DNA of 64,000 bases, taken from positions 2,260,076-2,324,075 of the forward strand of contig SSNP01000081.1 of the NCBI GenBank assembly GCA_006937955.1, in the 5' to 3' direction. Source of the stretch: Pachypanchax playfairii. Lineage: Eukaryota; Chordata; Actinopteri; Cyprinodontiformes; Aplocheilidae. Below are positions 1 to 19,200 of the stretch, piece after piece; the first letter of the stretch is position 1, and every line of letters begins with the position of its first letter. The notes under the pieces are model-generated. The model did no database searches, was not told the DNA's origin, and saw only the letters and a list, made by a program, of their open reading frames with translations. The position numbers were made by a program, and so were the translations under genes.

Positions 1-6131
<6,131 letters not shown>

Positions 6132-6603
6132 CAGGGTTCTCTTAAAAAAAAAAAAAAACAAACAAAAACAACTTCCTCCCAGGGTGTTTGTTTACACAAA
6201 AAAATCCACCACAAACACTTTTTTTTAAACAAGATGTGCAGCAGCGAAGGGAAGAAACCTGCAAAAAAAAAAAAAAAAAAAAAAACAACACAGTGTTAAT
6301 ACACTGTGAATGACACACAAAATAGATGAAAAGTTCAAACAGTTGATTTGGAGGAGCCATGGCTTCTAGAAAGATACAAGAAGGTGTGCATCTGATTATT
6401 AGATTTCAAAGTGGCTGAGCAGCAGCCGCCAAGTCCAAACACAAGTTATTAAGGAAAGAGCTGCAAACAGAGACGCGCATCAACATTAGAGAAGATTAAA
6501 CAGCAGAGTGAAGCTGTTCAGATCGATAAAGCAGTTCAAACATCACAAACCTGAAGAGCAACCATGAGTCGAAAGGATGGACAGATATGATCATCTTCAC
6601 CAG

Positions 6604-6842
6604 GTGTGTGTGTGTGTGGGGGGGGGTGTTGTGATGTGAATGCCAATGTTACTCCTACAGAATAAAACCTTCTACTGTAGAGGAGTGAAAGGAGGAGTGT
6701 GTGTGTGTGTGTGTGTGTCATTCATCAGTGAACTTATACACTGACACACACTCTCTGGAGCATCACCGAACATGTCCAATCATATTTGCAGTAATGGTGA
6801 CATCTCTCTTTTGTTTACTGTCTTTCTCCATCTTTCATTCTG

Positions 6843-6880
<38 letters not shown>
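6604..6880. repeat. Cluster of microsatellites (TG, G, TC and AC tracts)
   Basis: Simple tracts are (TG)n plus a G run at 6604-6626, (TG)n at 6698-6718, and a compound (TC)n(AC)n at 6843-6880. They lie in the first intron of the semaphorin gene. Short reading frames here translate the repeats and are not genes. Confidence 0.9.
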
Positions 6881-6881
<1 letters not shown>

Positions 6882-6892
6882 CATGTTTGTTT

Positions 6893-7205
6893 TGTTATCC
6901 TTATGGGGACCGTCCATTGACTTCCATTGATTTTAGTAAATGGATTTATACCTAACCCAAACCCTTTTCCTAACCTTAACCATTACTGATCTATAACTAA
7001 CCCTAAGACTAACTAAAACTCTATTCACACCATACCTATAAACCTAACCCCTTACCCTAAAAAGGGGAGTCCCCCTTATGGGGACCAGGCTTCGGTCCCC
7101 ACAAGAACCCTCGGACCCCAGAAAGATAGTAAATGTCTGGAAACTGGTCTTCAGGAGGTCAGAAAAACAAGCCCACACACACCCACACACACACACACAC
7201 ACACA
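6893..7205. repeat. GTCCCCAC-type repeat with telomere-like core and (CA)n tail
   Basis: The block begins with CCTTATGGGGACCGTCC, continues through several degenerate TAACCCTAA-like units, repeats TTATGGGGACC and closes with GGTCCCCAC. A (CA)n tract follows at 7173-7204. Near 7080-7100, GGGGACC and GGTCCCC can pair across a 7-base loop. From memory, this combination recurs beside CA microsatellites in many teleost genomes. It is a dispersed repeat, not a telomere. Confidence 0.6.
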
Positions 7206-10008
7206 TTTACACACACTTTCCCAGCTCCAAATATAAAAAAAAATCTCAATATTTCATTCTACCAGTCACCACACAACAAGCCTCAAACACTTTCATAAAA
7301 AAATGGGTGAAAAGGAGAAATATGTTTCAGTTGCACAGATGCAACAAAATCCGTCTGTAAGGTGAAGTCATTAACATTAGACAGAGTTACTGCGGCCTCA
7401 CAGAAACCCTCCGTAGTCCCTCAAGGTTGACACCATGACAACGGCGGGCTTTAGAGTTGCATAATGTGGAAGACAAACACGGCAGAATGCGGCTTGTGAC
7501 AAGAGTGACACAGTAACAACGATGCTCACACTAACACACGGGCTGCATTTGATCTTACACAGTTCTTCTCACACCAGCAGGGTGTGTGAGCTACAGAACG
7601 CATCATGGATGAGGAACTGTTTCATATTTATAGATAATGAACATACAAATACACACAGAATACAGCTGAGTGAAACTCTTCAAGCTTGTTGGTGTTTATT
7701 GTTCTGTTCTCAATTCTTTTATTTATTAGAAACAATTACTGTGTTGGTTTGGGTTGGTGTTTGTGATGCTTCATCATACGTATAAGAAACACGTGAAATA
7801 GAATCATTTTAAATGTTACTGGGACAAACAGAAATAACTATTTTCCATCCATCGGATTTCTGTGGGATTAAGTGAGGTGTGAATCCAAAGGTAAAGATGT
7901 TGATTTTCTCTTTCATTCACTCAAAAATGCACAATAAAGTTTTCTAAACAACAGAAAGAGAAGGCTAAAGAAGCAAGAAATTAAAGGTAAAGTTGTATAA
8001 AGTCATATTCTCAATATCCTGCTCGCTTCTATCAATCATTTATTATTCTATCCAAGCGTCTTCAACTTCCTGAATCCAGAAATAGTCAATTACTAATTGG
8101 CCACTGAGTGAAATGTCAAAACTCTGATCCAGTTTTTTTTAAATAAAATGAAGCTCTTCCTCCTGATCTCACAACCAGCTGTCTGTCTCACCACATTCAT
8201 TCACACAAACCGATTTCATCAAATAATTAAATGGTGTCTGTGAACCTGGTTAAATGGAGGAGGCTGGAGTAAAGAGGTGACAGCTCCACTGACAACCAAC
8301 ACTTATTCTAAATGATAAAAAACTTCAGTTTGTGAGTCGTGTGAATCCGACTGCGTGACAAAGGGAAGAAGACACCGAGCTGCGCTTCAACTAAAAGCTT
8401 TTTACAAACAGAAAAAAAAAAGATTCTGCTCAACTGAACTTCGTTTGTTTACATGACTGTAGCTTTACACGTTTCATTGAAACAACTGTGAATGAAACAC
8501 TAAAGTTATTCTGATGGTACAACACCAAACTATGTGGCCAGTGTCTTTCTGAAATGTTCTTTACCCACAGTTGTAAACGTGAAGTTTGCACTTTGGGCTT
8601 GACGGCAGAACAAATCGTAAAAAATGTCTAAATGTTTGGTTTCGGACGTTCTACAGAGATCTTTGGTATTTATGGTACGTTTAATTTAAGAATACAACAG
8701 ATTTAAAGTCAAATAAGGAAGATTTTAAATAGTTTAGAGGAAAAAGAATCAATCTAGAGTCAGTTTATTGTCAGTAATGTTAAATAACAGCGACACGTGA
8801 CAACATCTGTCCTTAAAATGTTTGATTTGGTCACATCAGTTCAATGTTTTGGGGCTCGATTGCTAAATGTTTACACAAACATTCACTTTCATTTCAATCT
8901 GAACAACTTTTTATTTTAAAAGTTAACTTAATATGTGTGTTTTGCATCTTTTTATGCTTCTTATTGCAGCTTTCACCTTTAAACTGCAGCATCAGACACG
9001 TGATTGAATCTATCAATCACTGCATTATGTGCAGAATTAAATAAACACAGGTCCTTCATATTTAACAATAAATATATTGTTTTAGATTTTGTTTGTTTTT
9101 GTTGTACAAACACTGAGAACACTGTGTTAACGTTGCATGTTTACACCGAGTACAATGTGACAAACTTTTAAAATAAATTATGATCGAATATGAATAAATC
9201 TTGAGGGTTTCATTCAGAAACTTCTTGTGTTTATAAATGTTTATCTTGCGTTCCACTGGGACTTTCAATGAGACAATTGACTTATTAAGAAGTTTAAATG
9301 AAAGTCTTAACAAATAAATGATTAACATCTAAATGACGACTGTAATGGAAACGAGATTTTTGCAGGAATCAGAGACAGAAAAGGAAACAAGGAAATTCTA
9401 TTCCTGTTAAAACAAACAGAACATTTGTGTTACAGCATCTTTCTAGCCAATCATTCAGGTCAAGAATATTTATTGACCATTAGATAAGTGAGTTTAATTG
9501 GTTTACGCAGAGGTTTCTCAGTGCGATCAATGATTAGTTGGAAGTTACAACACTAGTCAGCAGATAACTGGTAGCTAACACTCTTTAAAAGATCAATAAT
9601 CTCTTAACTTGTTTACTGTGTGTGATCAGCTTCTGTTTCCCTTAGAAATAACATCTGTATTAATATGTATTAAACTCATTCCAATAAAGCAGCTGGTTTA
9701 TACCGCAGTCATGCAGTGAGGATCAGTTTCATACAGTTTATATGGATAATCTTTACTCTTACACCTGTCTGACTTTGGCAGGTAAACATCTAATAATTAA
9801 TAATAACAATCAATATCCAATATTTGGTTTGTGTTTCTGATTAGGAAAAAAAAAAGTGTATTATTTATAATATTGACTGAGAATATAACAAACTGTTTAC
9901 AGAGGACAGGCAGCGATTTAAATGAGCTTAAAACATTATAAAGTACAAGAAGAAAACCGAAAACGATCAATACAAGTGAGCTGAGGTGTCATGTTCAGCG
10001 AGTCTTAC
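7206..10008. other. AT-rich intron 1 of the semaphorin gene
   Basis: No exon or recognisable repeat could be supported here. Reading frames are short and without family similarity. The sequence is AT-rich with scattered poly-A and poly-T runs. Confidence 0.5.
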
Positions 10009-10190
10009 CTGAATTCGTGGTCAAATTCACCGAGGAACTGGATTTACACGTTTCCCTCAGCTCAACCGAGTGGACTTTAACCGTGTGAGCAGATTCTCCT
10101 AAACCCTGACTGACGGACTCACAGCAGATCCACAGCTCATTCGCCGTCAGGTGACCCGCCCTCCAACGAAGCTCAATATTTTTCATTTAC
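10009..10190 (-). other. Probable non-coding first exon of the semaphorin gene
   Basis: A perfect donor (CAG followed by gtaaga, plus 10003-10008) ends a stretch with moderately raised CpG content. It lies upstream of the signal-peptide exon, which itself needs an upstream splice partner. No conserved protein is encoded here. The upstream boundary is arbitrary because no TATA box or clear initiator was identified. It is inferred to be 5'UTR only. Confidence 0.35.
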
Positions 10191-10597
10191 CTCTCAACCT
10201 TTTCTAATTGCTTTTTCCACCAGTTTATTCCTACGTATAGACGAGACAACTCGTGGGACACTCCCTCTTATTTATCAGAGAAAATTAGGTTGAAGGAGAT
10301 TAGATAAAAAGGTGAAAAAGTAGAAAAGAAATAGGCTTTAGAATTTAACCTGTCGCTGTCAGTGATGCGTGATGACGCCACACTGACATCTAGCGTCAAA
10401 ATGGGAGAATGACACGCAAGTCTTCATCAATAGTTCTGAGGGATCAGAATCAGAATTATTCGGCCAGTTATGTTTCACACTCAAGGATTTTGATTTGATC
10501 TTGGATGAGAAGGTCCCTGTTGATGCAGCCTGCACATGTCCCTCCATCTCTGGAGGAGTCCAGATCCTGGATGGAGGGGTACAGTGCAGTTGTTTGT

Positions 10598-10745
10598 GTA
10601 AATGGTAAATGGCATGTATTTATATAGTGCATTTCTTAAGTCCTGGTATTGTCTCAGACTCTGTATACTGAGTTATACACATTATTTAGATTTGGAAGCA
10701 CTGAGCAGGAAGATATGTGACACTTTACATGAGAAGTACAGAAGT
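10598..10745 (+). repeat. Degraded fish repeat (TTTATATAGTGC type)
   Basis: The opening AAATGGTAAATGG...GTATTTATATAGTGC matches the start of a very common teleost repeat in which a TATATAGCGC motif is followed by sequence ending in an AAAGCGCTT motif. The second half is decayed. A second fragment of the same type lies at 38262-38330 inside xpo5. Around it, 10.2-12.2 kb is intergenic, with nothing else identified. Confidence 0.5.
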
Positions 10746-12214
10746 TATAAGGATATTATCAGGTTTACACACATCAGCTGTGTCTAGATGTCTCTGATTG
10801 GTCTACAAGTCACCTTGTTTTCTAATGACAGATTTTTTTTGTTTTGTGTGTTGTCACGTGACACGCCCACTGCTCCTCTTGGTTTGCAGCCTAAACATAT
10901 GGCTGCAAAATTACACTTGTGTTTTAATTGGCTTTGATCGTGATTTTATCAGGATCACGCAGGAACCTCCTTGTTTTCTCATCGACTACGTTTAACATCA
11001 GCCAATCAAAGTGGAGGAAACATAGACCAATAAGTTCATCACAGATCAGTGAGCTGCTTCATTTGACCTGCTTTAATTATTCTGTCCTCATCAGATTCTC
11101 AGCTGACGTGTGTGTCAGAAAGAAAACCAATGTCTGTTTACATTTTGGGCTTTTATTTTCACATCAACACCTGAAGCTAATTTATTTGATTTTTTCTGTA
11201 AAATGGTGGTTTTGATTTTCTCCTAATATTGATGTCTGCAGATGGATGAGCTTCACCTGGGGACTATATGTGAGTGAGCTTCACATACTGTGACTGCTTC
11301 GTATCAAGCTCCTCCTCTTCATCTCAGCTGGGTTGCTTCAGTTTTCTTCTCCCAGCTTCAGACTCTGGGAGCAGGTTTGGAGCAGGAGTGTGTTCAGCTG
11401 TCAAGCTTCAGCTTTCAGGATGGATTCATATGTACCATCCCAGAATTTATATACTATAAAAAAATTTAAAAAACAAGCGTGAGAACAGTTTTAACATCAG
11501 CAGGTGGAGAAACTTCCACTTCAACCTGCTGGTGACGTTTGAACTGATATCATCAGCTGGTTGACGTCTTTTCTGTGATGTCACATGTTCTCTTTAATCA
11601 GGATTTAGTGTAATTAGAGCTTCAGATATAATCTTGATGAAGGATTCACTCCAACATGCTTCGTCTGTTTCTCCTGTCCTTAAACTCATCCTGGTCCTCT
11701 AAACCTGCTCTTGTCTCATCAATTAAACAGAAGTCAAGGAAAAGCTGATTAGTCTGATGGTAAATGAACAGACACGTGGAACCTATCAGACGTCAGGTTC
11801 TTTAAATTTTAATCCTAAATGTGCAACATCCAGATTTTTAATTCATCCAAACAATCCTGCAAATATTGAACACTTAATGTGTCTTTTAGACTTCATGTCT
11901 GCATTAGTAACAAAAACAGCTACAATTTGTGCTGACAACACTGAGACTTTGGTTAATTATTCCTGCCTGAATCAACAATTCAATCATTTCTCTTACAGGG
12001 TATTTACTGGTGTCTAACTGGAGATAAAAAAAATAAACATAAAACAAAAAAAGGCACAAAGCTTTTGTCCAGCAGAGGGCAGCACTTAAACACCACCCAC
12101 TGGAGAAACAAATAATTTGGATTATCAATATTCAGATGTGAATTTATGAAGTATTAGTGAAGCAATAAAAACAAGCTCACAGTGAGAACAAAAGACGAAT
12201 TTAATACAAAGTAT

Positions 12215-13200
12215 TTTATTGTAAATGTTCAAAATTCTACAGTACAGTTGTGTTTATAGTTCAGACAAACGAGCTAAAGAGGATAAAAATAAATACATCT
12301 GCACTGATAGATACCCGAACTGGGGATTTTATATTCTCCATCATTCTAACTTGAAACATATTTAAAAATATGCCAAGTCAAGCCTTCGGGGACTAACCAT
12401 GACCTCTTACATTAATATACTATTATGGACTGACAGCAAGTAAAACATACAGTAAGATCTTTTAGTTAAAGTGTTTCTTTAAAAGTTTGAAAATTAGTTC
12501 CTACATCTAAATTCAACTAGTTTTCTGTGACTGAAAGACACTTAGAGACAGAATCTGTGGCATCTCAACCAAACGATGCCAAATCAGAGAAGCTGATTGG
12601 CTTACTGGGAATCATTGACCACAGAGTGAACTGCAAGGTAATAATCTCATCTAATTTCATCACTAATCATTTCATGTTGTATATTTAACTAAATAGTGCT
12701 GAAGACAACTAAAAACAGCACAGAAGACAAACAAGCTGCTTAAGATTGTCATGATACAACTTTATCTGCTCACTGACTGAATTTACTCTCTAACAGATCA
12801 GTCAGTGTGTCAGTTAATCCTTTTTAAGACAATTGAAAAGTAGAAAAATTACGTTCAACAGACAAAAATACTGTTTGCTCCATTTTTTTCCCGGCATTGA
12901 AGTTTCTGTCATTTCAGATAAAGTTTTAGGTGAGAATTAGAAAAGCAACAAAAAGTAAATACAGAAATACTAAGTTCAGTGTCTCAGGTACACAGTGGGT
13001 CCTAGAAAAATACACAAGGGCGAGTTCCTCTGTTGTAGATAAAAGAAAGTGCCAGAAAGTGTTGATCCTTCATATTGCTTGGTTTGTCCTTCTATCTTCA
13101 TTTTGGCAGTGTCCTGCTCCTGTCCAGTCTCTTAAAGCCTGCGTGTACTTGTTTGTACTAGAGTTCTGCCAGACGGGACGTGTGCAGAGATCTTTGTGGT
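12215..13200 (-). other. tp53bp2: tp53bp2 3' untranslated region with poly(A) signal
   Basis: Immediately after the stop codon at 13201-13203, the minus strand continues without coding features to an AATAAA hexamer (plus 12215-12220, read as TTTATT). This gives a 3'UTR of about 1 kb. The cleavage site would be some 10-30 bases lower, near 12190. Other weak A-rich signals exist, so the end is an estimate. Confidence 0.5.
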
Positions 13201-13242
13201 TTAAGCCAGGGTTCTTTGTCTTGGTTTGATTCTTGGATACAG
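13201..13242 (-). CDS. tp53bp2: tp53bp2 exon 20: terminal 13 residues
   Basis: After an acceptor (CCAAACAG on the minus strand) the exon reads [13 protein letters not shown] and a TAA stop. This is the expected ASPP C terminus and completes [14 protein letters not shown] from exon 19. The exon is too short for a reading-frame scan to find and would be missed in favour of an intronic stop. It is the only continuation that restores the family ending. Confidence 0.92.
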   Translation of the reverse strand: MYPRIKPRQRTLA

Positions 13243-16200
13243 CTGTTTGGAGACATAAACAGATGTTAAAACAACATCATCAGTTTCATATAGGGCTGTG
13301 CAATTAATCTAAATTAAGTGTTTAATTTTGATTCTATGAACAAACAATCACAAAGTAATATATTGACAAAAAAAACTATTATTTCAATGACTTTGTTCCA
13401 CTTTTCAAGCATGCTTTTATTTTGAAATAATTTCCTGATGATGTGCACTTCTGCCTCTTCTGAAGGCTAAACTCCTTATATGTCTGAAGGCAGTTTGAGA
13501 ATGGGCAAAACATGTGTCATGATTTGACACATAAAAATATGCTTGTTATTAAACTAATGAGGAGATTTTTTCATGTTTTTATTTCCACAAATTCTCACTT
13601 TACACACCGTGTCTCCCGTAGCAGCTCTTAGCTTAGCAGTGCTGTCTGTGTTTTCTTGTGAAAGATAAAGCAGATCAAGTTTAATTACTTGGAGTCTGCC
13701 TGTGTTATAAATGAATATTCTTTTATGCCTTTCTTATCCTAAATATCAAATAACTAGAGTCCAGCGTATATGAATTTACACCTTTTCTGTTATATTAATG
13801 AATGTTCAACAGAAAGAGAAATTTCACACACAGCAAATTTCAAGTTTGCTAAGTGAATAACTGTTTTTAATAATCGTGATTTCCATTTCAACTAAAATAA
13901 TCCTGATTTGAAGTCTTCCTAATCGAGCAGGCCTCGTCTCAGAGGCTTATAACTCACCCCGAGGAGGTTACGGGGGATGTAGCCCTCAGTGTCACCCAGG
14001 CGCGCCCACCACCAGTCGATCTCTTCTTCATCTTCTCTGCGGATGATAGTCATACAGTCGCCCTCACGGAAAGAAAGTTCATCTGGGTTTTCACCATTGT
14101 AGTCCCACAAAGCGTAGACCACGCCCCTGTTCATTATACCCATCTTCTCTTGAACACCTGAGGAGGAATTTGAACAAAACAGTTTTTATTAACATTTGTG
14201 ACTTTTGTACAGAAATAATAAAACATGAGGATGAAATAACAAAAAACAGGAAGATTAAATATTAGACAAGAGCTTTTGCTGACCATAAAGGAACTGAGAG
14301 CACTGGGTGTAACCCTCCTCCATCTCTTCACATTTATCAGCTGCTGTCTGCATGTCGCTGTAAGTCATTGCAAAGACTGCTGCACCTGACTCCACCAGAA
14401 ACTTGCACACTTGAACATTGTTGCAGGATGCAGCACAATGCAGAGGAGTCCTACATACAATGGAAAAAGAGAGAAGACTTAAAGACTGATGATAGTTTTA
14501 CAAAAACAGGAGCAGGACTTGAGAGATAGAAGTGAAATCTCAGCACTTTTCTACATTTCTGTTTGTCATAAGTGAAATTTTGTTGAGGGCATTTTAAATG
14601 TAAGCTGTAATCAGACTCACCAGCCGTCGCTGTCAGCAGCATTAACGTTGACGCCATACTGAACCAGAAACTTGACGATCTCTGTGTGTCCAGCACAGAC
14701 GGCGTTGTGCAGAGCGGTGATGCCTTCATCGTTAGGTTGACTGGGATCCTCCACCTACATTACAACAAGTAATAACATTGATACAAAGCTTGAAGGATTT
14801 ATACAATTATAATAAAATGAAAGATGAAGAAGAAACTGGCTACAGCAAAGAACAAGAACTAATACTTGTTCAAAAGCAGCTTCTAGAAAGCGAATGACTT
14901 ACTTCATAAATGATTCTCTGGACCAGGTCGAACTCTCCCTCCAGAGACGAGTCCAGCAGCAGAGCCAGTGGGTTGAACTTCACCCGCATACTGTGATCAA
15001 TGCGTTCAGAACCAGGCTTGCGCAAATTAGTCCTCTTTCCCTGAAGACACAATCAAAACCTTTCAAAAACCACTCAAATGATCCTAAATGTCATTTTAAG
15101 ATCAAGAATAAGACATGAAAATGTCAGACGGGAGAATGCTAACGCTCTCCAAGCAGTGCGTCTTGCTGAGGAGACTCAACTCATTTGTGCTCAGTCTGAT
15201 CTTGGAGAAGAAAAGTAACGTTATTTTTTCAGCTCTAATCTAGTTTATTAGCCCAACCTGAGAAAAAGTTATTTATTGCTCAAACTCAAGGTTATGTAAC
15301 CTGATTAGGAACAATCACAGTCTGTTGGGAGAAAGAAAAAAAAACATTCAGTTTCTATGTTGGTCTTACAGGGAGGTGAAATAAGGAGGGAACTTGAGGG
15401 AAAATAGGTCATAATGCTGATTTCTGATTGGTTTGTTGATTTAAAACCGCTTATGGAGCTTTACTAAGACCCTGGCATCAAGAAAATGTGAACTAATGTT
15501 TATTTTCAGTGCAGAATGTATCCTCTTAGTATGAGAAGAATAGAACCCATTTTCTCAAGAAACAAGAGCAGAACTTTAAAAGGATTATTCCCTTATATAA
15601 CATCAGATCGGGTAACTGCAGTCGTCCAGGAGCTCATTAAAGTAGAACTTGCACAAACTGTAACTCATGACCGGCTCCTGTTGAACTAACAAATGTTTAA
15701 AAAGCCAAAAACTGCCTGCAGCCATCAGGACTCTTTCTGTTATCAGTGTAATGACTTTAGAGAATTAACAGCCCTGAATAACAGTTTAAGATGTTAACTC
15801 GTACCGGAGGAAGTGTAACCTGTCCGGTGACTTCAGGTGCCTTCATGTTAAAGGTGTCCTCTCCCAAACTGTCCTGCTCCGCCCCACTGGGGTATGGGGG
15901 TGGTGGGTAGGGGGGGAACTCTTCCAAGAAGCTTTCGGGAGGAGGTGGAGGAGGCAGATTGGGCATCATGTCCTCTGGGCCATCAGGGGGTGGTGGAGGA
16001 GGAAAGTGAGCATCTTCAGGCCTGGGAGCAGGGTGGGATGGTGGAGGAGGGGGGATAATGATCTCAGTCTCTGGGAAGATTGAAGACGGCTTGGTCTGCT
16101 CAGTGTTGGTTGAAAGTGGGACACTGGCATGTGGAATTTGGGATGGGAGTTGTCCTCCCTCCACAGTCTGTCCCATCTCTGAGGGGACATTTTCTGCACC

Positions 16201-19200
16201 ATTCAGGGGACTTGGACCATGTGGCCCCACAGAACTATCTGCCAGTTTCTCTGCTTCTCCAGGAAAGGTGGAAGTGGGTGGTGTAGTCACAGTGGTCTCC
16301 ATAGCTGCCAGTGTTGTCTTTTGATAGAGAAGTTTCTGGATGTTGGGCCCTGCTGGACCCTCTGGTTCTGTGATAGAGCTGCGTTTCTTCAGGGGCCGTG
16401 GGGCATTATAGAGCTTCTTTCTGAGGGCCTCCAGGTCACCATCACTCTGATGCCTGTAGGGGTTGGAAATAAAGGGGAGCAGTTTGGTAGGACTGAGGGG
16501 ACGGGGGATGCGTTCTGTTTCTGGCTGGGGGCCGTCAGACGGGCTGGGACCCACACTGCCGGTTCCACTGTGGTCCACTTCATTTTCCAGGGCAGGTGAA
16601 CGGCGCTCTAGGTATGGATTTTCTGGATGCGGTGAGCCTCCACCCTGAATCACGGGTTTGCCATAAACTATAAACAAACACAAGAAAAATGAAAATCATC
16701 ACACAGAATCCTAAAGCCTCTAAACAGTTAGTACAAGAAAACATGGCTGCTTCTTCCTCACTCCACAGTTCAAGTCAGAAACAGTAAGTGCAGTTGGCTT
16801 TCACATAATTTCAAGATGGGAGATGTAACAGATGGTTTAGTCTCTCAAGCTGCTGGTCCGGTCAGTGACGTGTAAATACGGTTTGGTGGAGTATGAAAAC
16901 ATGTAAGACATTTACCTCACGGGAGACGAATTTCTAACATCAGAAGATACTGATTTCTTTACGTTTAATTACATGTAGGATGTCGAATTTAAACCTGGTT
17001 GAGCACAATTTCCTTTTTTTTACTCAAGTTTTTGGTCTTAGAAGACGGTCATGTTCAGATAATGGTGAATTTAAAATGTATGGTGGAATGATATTCTTTA
17101 GGAATTATATTTGTCTTTCCTTTTCTTTCTTTATTGAGTCCTCACACCAGAAATTATGAGATGAAATTTTAATTATTTTAGAGAGAAGCAACTTATTAAA
17201 CCTCAGACCCCTGATACTATAAGCTCACCAATGTTTGTGCTAGAAAGGCTTCACTGGGATGTTATGTGTATTACATGTCATGAAACAGATGACTTTACAC
17301 GCATATGAGACATCTTACCACTGACAAATCCATTGGGACGGTTTTGAGTCCTGTTGAGAGCTCCTTGGATCCCTGGGTGGAAGGGTTTTCCTGAACCTGG
17401 CTGCTTTGTGTACATGGAGTAAATAGAGCTGGCTGTAACAGTGAGTGGTTTAGTCAAACTGGAGTCTTTGGAGGATGGAAGTTCAGGGGTGAATGGTCGT
17501 ACTGTAGCTGCTGGTGGAGTTTCCTGCTTGGAGGGTAGAGGGAGTGTCTGGCTTTGTGTGGGTGGCAGAGGGTTGCGGCCCTGAGCAGCCTGGGGCTGCT
17601 GACTGTGGGGCTTGGTCTTGGGGAAGGTGCCCGTGGTGAGGCCTGGTTTGATGTAAGGAACAGAGGGACCTTTTGGTTTGCTGGGGACAGGAGGTGGCAC
17701 CTTGATTGGAGCCTTAGGTGCCGACTAAAATGTTTAGAAACAACAAAAAAAACAGCTTATTAGACACAAGGGCATAATTCTGCAGATAAACCAATCTGAC
17801 CTGCAGTTTTGTTCTCTATGATGATGTTTGATTTTCTCACCTGAGCATCTCTGACCAAGTCATCGCTGCTCTGGTTTTTGCGGAGAGAGGCTGTAGGAAT
17901 TTCCATGGGCTCAAACATGGAAGATGGACGCACATTCCTGTCCTTCTTCAGTTCAGGCTCATCTAATCACAGACATTTAGATTAAAACATCAGTTTTGTC
18001 TCTTTTTCTAAGATATTTTGATATAAAAAACAAAGATCAAAAGATACTTTTCAGAAAACTAACAGTACAGTTTAATTTCTGAGAACATGTTGTATTTTGC
18101 TGTTTGGTATCTCACCTTGTTCTGAGTGGGAGTGAGAAGTCATTCGTGGCAGTGTTGAAGCTTGGCCATAACCGTTGGTGTTTGAATTCTGACTTGAAGC
18201 GCTCCAGTCTGCCACCTTTCCAGGCTGAAGGCCTGCAAGACCAACAGGAAAGAAAATGGAGGAAAGAAGGTGAAGAAATGAGAAATGATCAGAAGTTACA
18301 TAAGTATAAAACAATGTTACACACCAGTAAAAACAAAAGGAATCAACAGCAGAGAAAGTGGAAAGTGTTTCAGTTTTATGAGGTAAACACAAAGTTTACT
18401 GAGCTTTGTGTTGTGAGTATTGTTAGCTCTTGGCTGACAGGCTAAGTACAAGCCAGTGGCTCTGCATGGCTGTAGACATCCACAGTCTGATGAGCCACAA
18501 AGGACAACTGCTAATAAAATTAGCATTTTAAAGATGGCTACACACAAGAATATTTTAATCACACGGCCTGCAGACTTCATTTAAAATACATTAACTGTGG
18601 AAGAGCTGTCCATATATACCCATGAACAGACATTTGCAGACATGACCAGATTGCGTAGGTAAAAATTCATACAGAACGTCAGTTCAAGTGAAAGTTATGA
18701 ATTTGTTCCAACTGACCCATTTAGACTCAGGAAAAAAAAAAAAAAACTCAGGAGAAAATTCAACAATCACAATGAAAGAAAACAGCAGCAAAATGACCAA
18801 AATTCAGCAAATGATAAATATAAATCCAAATTTTTAATAAGAATGTGTCTTATGGTGAAAAAAGTCTTGAAGAATGCGCACACACAAACACGAGTGTGTA
18901 CCTTTTCTTTTAGCCCGCAGTTCTTTCAGAGATTTAAACAAGAACATGGCTTCTGAGGAAGATGCGTTTGAAAAACAAGAAAAAACAAAGAAGTCTTAAA
19001 CCTCCAAATATCCTTTGCTCTACACATGATGCTGGCCGAACCCACTCACTGACCCCCCGATGGGCCATGCAGCAAGTCCCCCGGGACTCTACCTGATACT
19101 TTGCTTTACACTTTGGATGCTTGAGGGAAACTGAGAATGAGTGTTTAATAACAGCAGATTCATTCGTGAATCCGCCCATCCCTCTCTCTCTCTCGTTTCC

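Noticed and set aside
6961..7060. TAACCC-like units suggesting an interstitial telomere
   Set aside because: Units are degenerate and embedded in a recognised dispersed repeat bounded by GGGGACC blocks.
13919..13957. In-frame extension and stop as the true ASPP2 C terminus
   Set aside because: The sequence after NLLG is a strong GTGAGT donor, and the family C terminus is found on the exon at 13201-13242.
16058..16648. Plus-strand open frames of 60-126 codons
   Set aside because: Antisense shadows of the proline-rich tp53bp2 exon 15, whose composition suppresses stops on the opposite strand.
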